NCBI GenBank assembly: GCA_964483405.1 | Contig: CAZABC010000025.1 | Location: 1-32,033 of the forward strand | Origin: CAZABC01 sp964483405 | GTDB taxonomy: Bacteria > Chloroflexota > Limnocylindria > Limnocylindrales > CSP1-4 | DNA length: 32,033 bases | Direction: 5' to 3' | Part shown: positions 1 to 7,839 of the stretch, one piece after another | Layout of the letters: every line of letters begins with the position of its first letter | How positions within the stretch are numbered: position 1 is the stretch's first letter | The notes under the pieces: model-generated | What the model was told of the DNA's origin: nothing | The model's database searches: none | What the model saw: the letters and a program-made list of their open reading frames with translations, nothing else | Position numbers and translations under genes: made by a program

Positions 1-110
1 TCCCGTTCGGCTTCAACGGTGTCCTCAAGATCGACGTCGCGACCGACACGATCATCCACGAGCCGCACTGGGTCGACACGACCCGGGTGTGCGCGGCCCT
101 GGCTGGGTAG
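1..110 (+). CDS. C-terminal end of an unidentified protein (5' end outside window)
   Basis: An open frame (codons starting at base 3) enters from the left edge and stops at TAG 108-110, giving about 35 residues that include GFNGVLKIDV and HEPHWVDTTRV. Codon composition looks like real coding sequence. I do not recognise the family from this tail. It lies on the same strand as the GlmS-type gene, 152 bases upstream of it. The gap 111-262 shows no convincing gene. Confidence 0.5.
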   Translation, partial: PFGFNGVLKIDVATDTIIHEPHWVDTTRVCAALAG

Positions 111-262
111 CGACCGGCCGTCAGCCGTCGGCCGGACTCGCGGCGCAGGACCGGCACGACCTCGGACCCGAGGGTCAGCACGGACGGGCCGGAGCGGGCA
201 CCATTGCGCGGGGCGGTCGGGCGCCTGACCCGGCCCCCGCCTGACCAGGGGTTCGTGCAGGG

Positions 263-2050
263 ATGTGCGGCGTCTTCGGCTACGTGACCGATCGCGAGGT
301 GGCCCTCGGGCCGATCCTGATCGAGGCCGCGCAGCGGCTCACCTATCGCGGCTACGACTCGGTCGGCGCGGCGACGCTGCACGACGGCCGGATCGACCTG
401 CGCAAGGACGTCGGCAAGGTCGACGCCGTCGCGGCGCGCCACGACCTCGCGAGCATGCGTGGCAGCCGCGGCATCGCCCAGCTGCGCTGGGCGACGTTCG
501 GCGAGCCGTCGCAGGTCAACGCCCAGCCGCACCTCGACTCGGACGGCGCGATGGTCGGGGCCCACAACGGCAACGTCGTCAACAACGTCGAGCTGCGCGC
601 CGAGTTCATGGCCGAGGGGATGACCGTCCGATCGGACAACGACGGCGAGTCGTGCGTCCATGCCGTCGAGCGGTACGTCCGGCGGGGCCACGAGCTCGTC
701 GACGCGATCCGGCTCGCCTACGACGACCTCGAAGGCGACTACGCGTTCGTGATCGGGCGGGCCGACGACGACCGGCTGTTCGCCTTCAAGAAGGGCTCGG
801 GCCTCGTCGTCGGGATCGGCGACGGCTTCACCTGCGCCTCGTCGGACCTGCCGTCGATCCTGCCGCTGACGCGGAACGTGGTCCGGCCGCTCGACGGGGA
901 GATCGTGACGCTCTGGCCCGACCGGGTCGAGGTGCGCTCGGTCGCGGACGGCGGCCTCGTCGACCGCCCGGTCGAGGTCGTCACCGAGTCGATGGACGCC
1001 GTCCGGAAGGGCGGCTACGCGCATTTCATGGAGAAGGAGATCCACGAGCAGCCGCAGGTCGCCCGCGAGCTCCTCCACCTCCTCGACGCGAGCCCGGACG
1101 TGGCGCCGCTCATCGAACGGATGCGGACCGCCCGGCACCTCTACCTGATCGCCTGCGGCACGAGCTACCACGCCGCGCTGGCCGGTTCGGTGTACCTCGC
1201 CCAGCTCGCCGGGCGGGCGGCGATCCCGGTGCTGGCGCCGCAGTTCATCGCCCAGTACGCGCCGGCGGTCGGGCCCGAGGACGTCGGGATCTTCGTCAGC
1301 CAGTCGGGCGAGACCAAGGACGTCCTCAACGCCCTCGAGGCGGCCGAGCGGCAGGGTCTCGCCAGCTTCGGCCTGGCCAACGTCGTCGGGTCGACCCTGA
1401 CCCGCGCCGCCAGCATCTGCCTGCCGCTCGGCTGCGGCTACGAGATCAGCGTCCCGGCCACCAAGACGTTCACGAACCAGGTCCTGACGTTCCTCTATCT
1501 CGCCTACCGCCTGGCGGGCCGGGACACGGGCCCCCTGGCCCGGGTGCCCGACCTCATGGAGGAGACGCTCGCGGTGGTGGCCGAGCCGATCGAGGCGATC
1601 GCGGGCGAGATCAACGGCTGGGACGACCTGTACTGCCTGGGCTACGGCGCGACCTACCCGATCGCCCTCGAGGGGGCGCTCAAGCTCAAGGAGATCACCT
1701 ACGCCCACTGCGAGGGGATGCTCTCGACCGAGTTCAAGCACGGCCCGCTGTCCGCGGTGACGGCGGGCTTCCCGATCATCTTCGTCGCCGGGCCCGACGA
1801 CACCCCGCTCATCATCAGCGGGATCAACGAGGTCAAGGTCCGCGGAGCCCGGACGATCACCGTCGCCGAGGAGGACCCGCGGCTGCGCGCCAACGGCGAC
1901 GTCCTCGTGCCGATCCCGCGGTCGGACCCGCAGGTCAGCGCGCTGCTCGGCGTCCTGCCGCTCCAGCTGCTCGCGTACCGGATGAGCGTGCTCCGCGGCA
2001 TCGACCCGGACTTCCCGCGGAACCTCTCGAAGACGCTGACGGTCGATTGA
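263..2050 (+). CDS. glmS: GlmS-type glutamine-fructose-6-phosphate aminotransferase (isomerizing)
   Basis: By family, this cytosolic enzyme makes glucosamine-6-phosphate from fructose-6-phosphate and glutamine, feeding cell-wall amino sugars. Its 595 residues are close to the usual ~610. The N-terminal class II glutaminase domain begins MCGVFGY, so Cys2 would be the nucleophile after Met removal. It has RWATFGEP (75-82) and the HNGN oxyanion loop (101-104). Two SIS sugar-phosphate domains follow, with CGTSYHA and SQSGET in the first and LEGALKLKE in the second. The catalytic isomerase residues are present: Glu477, His493 (FKHGP) and Lys590 (NLSKTLTVD). Oddities are Phe79 where the Q-loop usually has His, and NAQPH for NAHPH. 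A variant or paralogous GlmS is possible, but all core catalytic residues are intact. AGGGG at 247-251 may serve as the ribosome site. The M24 peptidase gene starts 10 bases after the stop. Confidence 0.9.
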   Translation: MCGVFGYVTDREVALGPILIEAAQRLTYRGYDSVGAATLHDGRIDLRKDVGKVDAVAARHDLASMRGSRGIAQLRWATFGEPSQVNAQPHLDSDGAMVGAHNGNVVNNVELRAEFMAEGMTVRSDNDGESCVHAVERYVRRGHELVDAIRLAYDDLEGDYAFVIGRADDDRLFAFKKGSGLVVGIGDGFTCASSDLPSILPLTRNVVRPLDGEIVTLWPDRVEVRSVADGGLVDRPVEVVTESMDAVRKGGYAHFMEKEIHEQPQVARELLHLLDASPDVAPLIERMRTARHLYLIACGTSYHAALAGSVYLAQLAGRAAIPVLAPQFIAQYAPAVGPEDVGIFVSQSGETKDVLNALEAAERQGLASFGLANVVGSTLTRAASICLPLGCGYEISVPATKTFTNQVLTFLYLAYRLAGRDTGPLARVPDLMEETLAVVAEPIEAIAGEINGWDDLYCLGYGATYPIALEGALKLKEITYAHCEGMLSTEFKHGPLSAVTAGFPIIFVAGPDDTPLIISGINEVKVRGARTITVAEEDPRLRANGDVLVPIPRSDPQVSALLGVLPLQLLAYRMSVLRGIDPDFPRNLSKTLTVD

Positions 2051-2060
2051 GGCGACAGCG

Positions 2061-3308
2061 GTGATCCTCGATCTCCGGGCCCGGGCCGATGCGCACGACC
2101 GCCTGCTCGCCGCCCGCCTCGACGCGCTGGTCCCGACCCTTATGGACCGGGCGGAGCTCGACGCCTGGGTCGTGACGGCCCGCGAGTACAACGAGGACCC
2201 GGTCCTCCAGACGATGCTGCCGGCCACCTGGCTCGACACGGCCCGGCGGCGGACGATCCTGCTCTTCCTCCGGACCGCCGGCGGCGTGCGACGGATGGCC
2301 GTCGCCCGCTACGCGGTCGGCGACGCCTTCCCGTCCGCGTGGGACCCGGGGGCCCAGCCGGACCAGTGGGCGCGGCTGGCGGAGCTGCTGGCCGAGGCCG
2401 ATCCCGGTCGCATCGGCGTCAACACCTCGACCGTGTTCCCGCTGGCCGACGGGCTATCGGCCTCCGAGCGGGCCGAGCTCCTCGAGCACCTGCCGCCGGC
2501 GCTCGCTTCGCGGGTCGTCGGCGCCGACGTCGCCGCGATCGGCTGGCTCGAGACCCGCCTGCCCGAGGAGCGGGCCATCCTCGCCGACGCCTGTCGCGAG
2601 ACCCACGGGTACCTCCGGCAGGCCCTGTCCCGCGAGGTCGTCACGCCCGGTGCGACGACGACCGCCGACGTCGAGTGGTGGCTCCGGAACGCCGTCCACG
2701 CGGACGGCTTCGGGTCGTGGTTCCAACCGACCTGCAGCGTCCAGCGCCGCGGCGGCGCGGCCCGCGACTCGTTCGCCGGGAGGCCGGGCGAGACGACGAT
2801 CGAGCCGGGCGACCTCGTCCACGTCGACTTCGGCATCGTGGCCGACGGCTACTGCACCGACCAGCAGCAACACGCCTACGTCCTCCGGCCCGGCGAGACG
2901 CGGGCCCCGGCCGGCCTCGTCGGGGGGATGGCCCTGGCCAACCGGCTCCAGGACCTGCTGATGACCCGATTCGCGACCGGCCGGACGGGCAACGAGCTCC
3001 TCCGCCTGACCCGCGAGGCCGCGGCCGCCGAGGGGCTGGAGGGCCTGATCTACAGCCACCCGATCGGCGTCCACGGCCATGCCGCCGGTCCGACGATCGG
3101 CCTGTGGGACGCCCAGGACGGCGTCGCCGGGCAGGGCGATCACCCGCTGTGGCCGTCGACGGCGTACTCGATCGAGCTCCAGGCCAGGGCCGCGGTGCCG
3201 GAGTGGGACGGCCAGGTCGTCCAGTTCATGCTCGAGGAGGACGCCTGGTTCGACGACGCGGGCTGCGCGTTCCTCGACGGCCGCCAGACCGAGCTCTGGC
3301 TGATCTGA
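2061..3308 (+). CDS. M24-family metallopeptidase (Xaa-Pro aminopeptidase-like)
   Basis: A 415-residue pita-bread metallopeptidase, expected to be cytosolic and to cleave X-Pro dipeptides or related peptides. Residues 1-170 form a creatinase-like N-terminal domain. The catalytic domain has all five expected metal ligands: Asp256 (HVDFG), Asp267 (GYCTDQQ), His340 (GVHGHAAGP), Glu372 (SIELQ) and Glu392 or Glu393 (FMLEED). The second Asp is the usual 11 residues after the first. Translation starts at GTG 2061, 10 bases after the GlmS stop, so the two are almost certainly one operon. The usual Arg/Thr stretch after the second Asp is QQQHAY here, so substrate preference may differ from classical aminopeptidase P. 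Peptidase or amidohydrolase activity is a family inference. Confidence 0.85.
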   Translation: MILDLRARADAHDRLLAARLDALVPTLMDRAELDAWVVTAREYNEDPVLQTMLPATWLDTARRRTILLFLRTAGGVRRMAVARYAVGDAFPSAWDPGAQPDQWARLAELLAEADPGRIGVNTSTVFPLADGLSASERAELLEHLPPALASRVVGADVAAIGWLETRLPEERAILADACRETHGYLRQALSREVVTPGATTTADVEWWLRNAVHADGFGSWFQPTCSVQRRGGAARDSFAGRPGETTIEPGDLVHVDFGIVADGYCTDQQQHAYVLRPGETRAPAGLVGGMALANRLQDLLMTRFATGRTGNELLRLTREAAAAEGLEGLIYSHPIGVHGHAAGPTIGLWDAQDGVAGQGDHPLWPSTAYSIELQARAAVPEWDGQVVQFMLEEDAWFDDAGCAFLDGRQTELWLI

Positions 3309-3467
3309 CCTTCGGCCCGGCCCGACCGTAGGCTCGCCGGCACGGCCCTGGACGCGACCCCCTGAACGGAGGCCCCGCGGCGAGGTGCTCCGGCGGCGTA
3401 GGGAGTATGCTCGCCGCCCCAGCGTCCGGAGCCCGAGTGGGCCCTTGTCCGCCCGGCCGGCGATCGC

Positions 3468-5120
3468 ATGGAAGGCTCGACCGTGCCCCATCCACCCGTC
3501 GCCGCCGCTGCGGTGCTGCCGCGGACGCTGCCTGAGCTCCTCGACGAGGCCGTCGCCGAGTCGGCGTCGGCGCCGTTCCTCGGCGTCCGGTCCTCGAGCA
3601 CCCGCGAGATCTCGCTCACCATGGCCGAGTTCGGCCGAGCCGTCGCCAACGCCGCCGCCCGGCTCGCGGCCGCGGCCGAGCCACGGTCCCGGATCCTCGT
3701 CCAGGGCGCGCCCGGACCCGGCTTCGCCGCGGCCCTCTTCGCGGCCGGTCGGGCGGACGTCGTCCTCGTCCCGCTGGACGTCCGGATGACCGCCGACACG
3801 ATCGATCGGATCGCGGCGCTGACGGAGCCGTCGGCGATCCTGCTCGGGACCGGCAGCACGCTCGAGCCGGTGACCATCCCGCGGCTGGCGAGCCTGCCCG
3901 TCGTCGACCTCGACGCCCTCGTCGACGAGCCGCCGCCCGAGGCGGTCGCGGCGCTCGCGGCGCGAGCACCGGCCGATCCCGACCTGCCCCTCGAGATCCT
4001 GTGCACGTCGGGCTCGACGGGCAACCCGAAGGGGGTCACGGTGACCCAGTCGATGCTGCTCGCCTCGACGATCCGGTGCCTCGCGACGATCCCCGCCGGC
4101 GGCAACCGCTTCGTCTCGATCCTGCCCCTGTCGCACATCATGGAGCAGGTGGCCGGGCTGATCTACGCCGTCGCCGCCCGCGCCGAGACCGAGTACATCA
4201 CGACGCTCCGGCCCGACGTCATCGGGGCCTCGATCAAGGGCCACCGGGCGACCGCCCTCGTCGTCGTCCCGCAGGTCCTCGAGCTGCTCTTCGGGGCGAT
4301 CCGGCGGGAGGCCGACAGGAGCGGCAGCGGTCGCACGTTCCGGCGCGCCCTCCGGGTCGCGCGCTATCTGCCCGTGCCGATGCGGCGCCGCCTCTTCCGC
4401 AAGGTCCACGACGCGCTCGGCGGAGAGCTGCGGCTGGTGATGTGCTCGGCGGCCTATCTCTCGCCCGCATTGCAGCGGAGCTGGGAGGCCCTCGGGGTCG
4501 AGGTCATCCAGGGCTATGGCTCGACCGAGGCCGGCCTCGTCACGACGAACTTCCGCGGCCGTGCGCCGGTCGACCGCGTCGGTCGGTCGCTGCCGCCGAC
4601 GGAGCTGCGGGTCGAGCCGGACGGCGAGGTCGTCGTCCGCGGCCCGTCGGTCTTCGCGGGCTACTGGGAGGACCCCGAGTCGACCGCCGCCGCGTTCACC
4701 GCCGACGGCTGGTACCGGACCGGCGACTACGGCGAGCTCGACGCGGACGGTAGTCTCCGGCTGATCGGCCGGACGCGGTCCCTCATCGCGCTGCCGAACG
4801 GCATGAACGTCCATCCCGAGGATGTCGAGGCGGCGCTCGTCACCGAGGGGCTCGTCGAGCCGGTCGTCTACGACGCCGGCGGCGGCCGGATCGCGCTCGC
4901 CTATCGGCCCGACGCGGCGTTCCCGGACCCGGTGCCCGACGAAGCGGCCGCCGTCGCGGCCGCCGTCCGGGCGGCGAACGGCCGGCTCGCCCTGCACCAG
5001 CGGGTCGTGGAGCACGCCGTCTTCCCCGAGCCCGACTTCCCTCGGACGCATACCCGGAAGGTCCAGCGGAGCGCCGTCGCCGAGCGGATGGCGGCAGCGG
5101 CCCGGATGGCCGCCGCGTAG
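3468..5120 (+). CDS. AMP-dependent acyl-CoA synthetase / ligase
   Basis: A 550-residue ANL-superfamily enzyme, expected to activate a carboxylic acid with ATP and pass the acyl group to CoA. The P-loop is TSGSTGNPKGV (180-190), the A5 motif is YGSTE (350-354), the ribose-binding motif is YRTGD (416-420), and the C-terminal catalytic lysine is Lys531 in THTRKVQR. The sequence LPLSHIMEQ resembles long-chain acyl-CoA ligases, but the protein is shorter than the typical FadD15 type, so chain length cannot be assigned. The ATG at 3468 is the best start; a GTG four codons later is possible. It follows the peptidase after 159 bases, within which TATGCT at 3406-3411 is a weak -10 candidate. Its 3' end is overlapped on the other strand by the read-through tail of the truncated iron-sulfur gene. 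Confidence 0.88.
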   Translation: MEGSTVPHPPVAAAAVLPRTLPELLDEAVAESASAPFLGVRSSSTREISLTMAEFGRAVANAAARLAAAAEPRSRILVQGAPGPGFAAALFAAGRADVVLVPLDVRMTADTIDRIAALTEPSAILLGTGSTLEPVTIPRLASLPVVDLDALVDEPPPEAVAALAARAPADPDLPLEILCTSGSTGNPKGVTVTQSMLLASTIRCLATIPAGGNRFVSILPLSHIMEQVAGLIYAVAARAETEYITTLRPDVIGASIKGHRATALVVVPQVLELLFGAIRREADRSGSGRTFRRALRVARYLPVPMRRRLFRKVHDALGGELRLVMCSAAYLSPALQRSWEALGVEVIQGYGSTEAGLVTTNFRGRAPVDRVGRSLPPTELRVEPDGEVVVRGPSVFAGYWEDPESTAAAFTADGWYRTGDYGELDADGSLRLIGRTRSLIALPNGMNVHPEDVEAALVTEGLVEPVVYDAGGGRIALAYRPDAAFPDPVPDEAAAVAAAVRAANGRLALHQRVVEHAVFPEPDFPRTHTRKVQRSAVAERMAAAARMAAA

Positions 5121-5674
5121 CGGGTCCCTACTCGCCGGTCCCCGAGGACGGCCGCCCCGCCGATCGCCCAGGCGAGGACGACGTACTTCAGGAGCCGGAG
5201 CGGCCGATCGATGACGGCGAGCGGCGCCGCCCGGCGCTCGAGCGACCGGACGCCGCGCCGGAGCGGGGGGAACCGTCGCTGGAGCGCGCGTGACAGCCCG
5301 GTGACGAGGTCCTGGAGGAAGCCGAGCGGACAGACCCAGCCGCAGAACGCGCCGCGGGCGAAGAACGCCGTCAGGAGGACGGCGACGGCAAGGACGACGT
5401 TCGAGAGGTGGACGTGCTGGACGAACCCGCCGGTCATCACGAACGTCGCGAACGTCTCGATGCCACCGAGCGGGCAGAGCGCCTCGGGCGCCGTCGGCGC
5501 GTCCGGCCCCCGCAGCGTCGACGCCAGGCGCGCGACGATGAGCCAGGCGACGAGGAGCGCGGTCGCCGTCTGGACGGCTCGTCGGAACCCCTGGACGCCA
5601 CGCAGCGCGGCCAGGCCGCGACGGGGTCGTCGGATGGCGGTCGGAAGCGGGCGAGTGCCGGGGACGGCAGACAT
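4901..5674 (-). pseudogene. Truncated NapH/NosR-like polyferredoxin membrane protein
   Basis: The first ~180 residues resemble membrane 4Fe-4S proteins of the NapH/NosR/CcoG kind, which pass electrons across or along the cytoplasmic membrane. There is a first transmembrane helix near residues 35-52, EALCPLGG with Cys67, a helix near 88-106, and the hallmark CGWVCPLG with Cys111 and Cys115. A third helix begins at LLKYVVLAW (about 166). Family members then continue with more helices and further cysteine clusters. Here, from about residue 186, the frame is antisense to the acyl-CoA synthetase and reads as Ala/Arg/Ser-rich nonsense to a TAG at 4901. The 3' half therefore seems lost, with the break close to base 5120. 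GGAGG lies about 10 bases upstream of the ATG at 5674. It may be expressed as a stub, or the join may be an assembly artefact. Confidence 0.6.
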
Positions 5675-5710
5675 GGGCGGCGGACCTCCGGTGACGGGAC
5701 GTGCTCCGTC

Positions 5711-5716
5711 GTTATC
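5711..5716 (-). promoter_or_regulatory. Candidate -10 box for the truncated iron-sulfur gene
   Basis: On the minus strand GATAAC lies 37 bases upstream of the ATG at 5674. The -35 position would fall inside the adjacent 11-bp repeat array, the arrangement expected of a promoter activated by an OmpR/PhoB-type regulator. The hexamer is only a partial match to TATAAT. Confidence 0.35.
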
Positions 5717-5722
5717 GCGGGT

Positions 5723-5766
5723 GCCGATGGAGAGCCGATGAAGGGCCGATGAAGGGCCGATGGATG
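5723..5766. promoter_or_regulatory. Four tandem 11-bp direct repeats, probable response-regulator operator
   Basis: Plus-strand units are GCCGATGGAGA (5723-5733), GCCGATGAAGG (5734-5744), GCCGATGAAGG (5745-5755) and GCCGATGGATG (5756-5766). They abut with an exact 11-base period, about one helical turn. That is the geometry of OmpR/PhoB-family operators. The array lies between the histidine kinase stop (5801) and the iron-sulfur gene start (5674). A related array lies at 8612-8644, upstream of the secreted protein gene. The linked regulator at 7042-7773 is the obvious candidate ligand, by inference from position and spacing. Confidence 0.6.
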
Positions 5767-5800
5767 ATGCGTCGACGACGCGCCGTGTGTGGCCGCCGCG

Positions 5801-7045
5801 CTACCGCGCCGCCGGCACCTCGATCCATACCCTCGTCCCGCCGTCGGGCGGGGCCTCGACGCCGACGGTCCCGCCCTGCGCCTCGACGAGCGCCTTGACG
5901 ATCGCCAGACCGAGGCCCGACGTCCCGCTCCCGCGGTCGCGGGCCTCGTCGACCTGGTAGAACCGGTCGAAGACGCGCGCCTGATCGTCCGGGGCGATGC
6001 CCGGTCCGTGATCCCGCACGGCGATCCGGACGCGGCCCGGCGACGTCGTCCACGCCAGCTCGATCCGGCCGCCCGCGGCGCCATGGCGGAACGCGTTGTC
6101 GAGGAGCGAGCCGAGCGCCTGGGTGAGTCGGTCCGGATCGCCGATCGCGACCGCCGGCCCGGGCGGCGCGGGGGCGATCTCGATCCGGACGCCGAGCGCC
6201 GTCGCGCGCGCCTCGAACGAGCGGGCGAGCCCGTCGAGGAGGCCGGGTACGTCGACCGGGCCCGTCTCGAGCGGAAGCGCGCCGGCCTCGGCGAGGCTGA
6301 TCGTCCGCAGGTCGTCGACGATCCGGCCGAGGAGCCGGGCCTGGTCGCGGATCGTCGCGAGGTGGCGGTCGTCGTGTTCGAACACGCCGTCGAGCACGGC
6401 CGCCGCGGTCGCGTCGATGACCGCCAGCGGCGTCTTCATCTCGTGGGCGGCATCCTGGAAGAAGCGCCGCCGGGCCGCCTCGGACCGCTCGAGGTCGTCG
6501 GCCATCGCGTCGAACGAGCGTGCGAGCGAGCCGATCTCGTCGGGCCGGTCGGCCATCCCCGAGCGGGCACCCAGGTCGCCCGCCGCGACGGCCGCCGCGG
6601 TCGTCTCGAGCCGTCGCAGCGGCGAGGTCAGGCGGGCGGCGAGGACGAAGCCGACCGCCGAGGCGACGACGACCGCGAGCGCGGCCACCGCGACGACGGT
6701 CAGGATCGTCTCCTGCTGGACCTGCTGGGCGTAGACGCCGCCCGGGCCGCGACCGGCGTCCGCGCCCCCGCCACCCGCGCCCCCGCCACCCGCGCCGGCG
6801 CCGCCGCCGCCGCCTTGCCCGTGCCCCTGGCCACCGCCGGTGGTCGAGCCATCGGTCGCGTCGGCGAGCGCCTGCATCCGTTCGAAGCCCCGGGTGACGA
6901 TCGTCGGCACGGTGACGGCGACCGCGAGGGCGCTGATGAGCGCGACGACGGCGAACGCCGCGGCCAGCCGCGGCCGGATCCCGCGCGGGACGATGCCCGG
7001 AGTCCGCCCGGCCCCGCCGCCCGATGCGCTCGAGGGCGGGCTCAC
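5801..7045 (-). CDS. HAMP-domain sensor histidine kinase with glycine-rich sensor loop
   Basis: A 414-residue membrane kinase of the BaeS/EnvZ type. Domains in order are transmembrane helix 1 (about 28-48), an extracytoplasmic loop, transmembrane helix 2 (about 115-137), HAMP (about 138-190), an H-box AHEMKTPL with phospho-acceptor His201, then an ATPase domain with LLDNAFRH, DHGPGI and GLGLAIV. The loop is unusual: residues about 66-101 are nearly all Gly and Ala with one GHGQ, a low-complexity segment that is not a recognisable ligand-binding fold. Its ATG overlaps the regulator's stop by 4 bases, so the two are translationally coupled and form a cognate pair. The signal sensed is unknown. 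Confidence 0.93.
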   Translation of the reverse strand: MSPPSSASGGGAGRTPGIVPRGIRPRLAAAFAVVALISALAVAVTVPTIVTRGFERMQALADATDGSTTGGGQGHGQGGGGGAGAGGGGAGGGGADAGRGPGGVYAQQVQQETILTVVAVAALAVVVASAVGFVLAARLTSPLRRLETTAAAVAAGDLGARSGMADRPDEIGSLARSFDAMADDLERSEAARRRFFQDAAHEMKTPLAVIDATAAAVLDGVFEHDDRHLATIRDQARLLGRIVDDLRTISLAEAGALPLETGPVDVPGLLDGLARSFEARATALGVRIEIAPAPPGPAVAIGDPDRLTQALGSLLDNAFRHGAAGGRIELAWTTSPGRVRIAVRDHGPGIAPDDQARVFDRFYQVDEARDRGSGTSGLGLAIVKALVEAQGGTVGVEAPPDGGTRVWIEVPAAR

Positions 7046-7773
7046 GGTCGCGCCGCGCGGTAGCCGGTGCCGCGGACCGTCTCGATGTACGGCCCGCCAT
7101 CCGGGCGGACCCCGAGCTTGTGTCGCAGGTTCTTGACGTGGCTGTCGATCGTCCGGTCGAAGGCGTCGAACGACTCGCCGAACACGAGTCCCCCGAGCTG
7201 CTCCCGGGTCAGGGCGATGCCCGGATGGCCGACCAGCGCCAGGAGCAGGTCGAGCTCGGCGCGGGTGAGGCCGAGGTCGCGGCCGGCGCGGCGGACCTCG
7301 CGGGCGCCGGGATCGACCTCGAGGTCGAAGAAGGCGAGGACGTCCGCGCCGACGCCCGGGGCGACCCGGTCGCCGACCGGGGGACCGTCGGGTGTGGGAA
7401 CCGCTGCGTCGGCGAGGCGGCGCAGGACCGCCCCGACGCGAGCGACGAGCTCGCGCGGCTCGAAGGGCTTCACGACGTAGTCGTCGGCACCGATCTCGAG
7501 CCCCGCCACACGATCGACGAGGTCGTCGCGGGCAGTGAGCAAGATCACCCCGGCGGTCGACCCGGACCGGCGGAGCTCGCGGAGGACGTCGAACCCGGAT
7601 CGGCCGGGCAGCATCACGTCGAGGACGAGGAGATCGGGCGTCACCTCGGCGGCGCGGGCGAGCGCCGCGTCGCCGTCCGGTGCGGTGACGACGTCGTGAC
7701 CATCCCGAACGAGATAGCCGCGGACGACCTCGAGGATGTGGGGTTCGTCGTCGACGACGAGGATGCGCGCCAT
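7042..7773 (-). CDS. OmpR-family response regulator
   Basis: A 243-residue DNA-binding regulator. The receiver has the acidic pair DD (8-9), phospho-acceptor Asp52 (LVLDVMLP) and Lys102 (VKPF). A winged-helix output domain follows, with LTRAELDLL, a recognition region DRTIDSHVKNLRHKL and a C-terminal GTGYR hairpin. I prefer the ATG at 7773, giving MARILVVDD, over the in-frame ATG at 7782. The minus-strand hexamer TACGAT at 7786-7781 sits 7 bases before 7773 and overlaps the upstream ATG, which suggests a leaderless transcript. It is coupled to the downstream kinase by a 4-base overlap. The 11-bp repeats at 5723-5766 and 8612-8644 are its likely operators. Confidence 0.93.
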   Translation of the reverse strand: MARILVVDDEPHILEVVRGYLVRDGHDVVTAPDGDAALARAAEVTPDLLVLDVMLPGRSGFDVLRELRRSGSTAGVILLTARDDLVDRVAGLEIGADDYVVKPFEPRELVARVGAVLRRLADAAVPTPDGPPVGDRVAPGVGADVLAFFDLEVDPGAREVRRAGRDLGLTRAELDLLLALVGHPGIALTREQLGGLVFGESFDAFDRTIDSHVKNLRHKLGVRPDGGPYIETVRGTGYRAARP

Positions 7774-7780
7774 CAGGGGC

Positions 7781-7786
7781 ATCGTA
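7781..7786 (-). promoter_or_regulatory. Candidate leaderless -10 box of the response regulator gene
   Basis: On the minus strand TACGAT is followed by 7 bases and then the ATG at 7773. TANNNT about 6-8 bases before an initiator is the known leaderless-promoter layout in high-GC bacteria such as Deinococcus and actinobacteria. The same geometry recurs at 16430 and 22732-22737 in this window. Confidence 0.4.
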
Positions 7787-7839
7787 GACGGCCTGACCCG
7801 TCCGGGGCCCGGCCGTCGTCCGCGGCGTGTCCGATGCGC

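Noticed and set aside
2454..5051. 865-codon open frame on the minus strand opposite the peptidase and acyl-CoA synthetase genes
   Set aside because: It is an Arg/Gly/Asp-rich antisense shadow typical of very GC-rich coding DNA. The plus strand has clear family motifs across the region.
6740..6850. GC-rich low-complexity DNA as a possible independent repeat element
   Set aside because: It is in frame as the kinase's glycine-rich loop, with no frame disruption.
5789..7063. 424-codon plus-strand frame opposite the histidine kinase
   Set aside because: Antisense of a gene with intact HAMP, H-box and ATPase motifs; its composition is an Arg-rich shadow.
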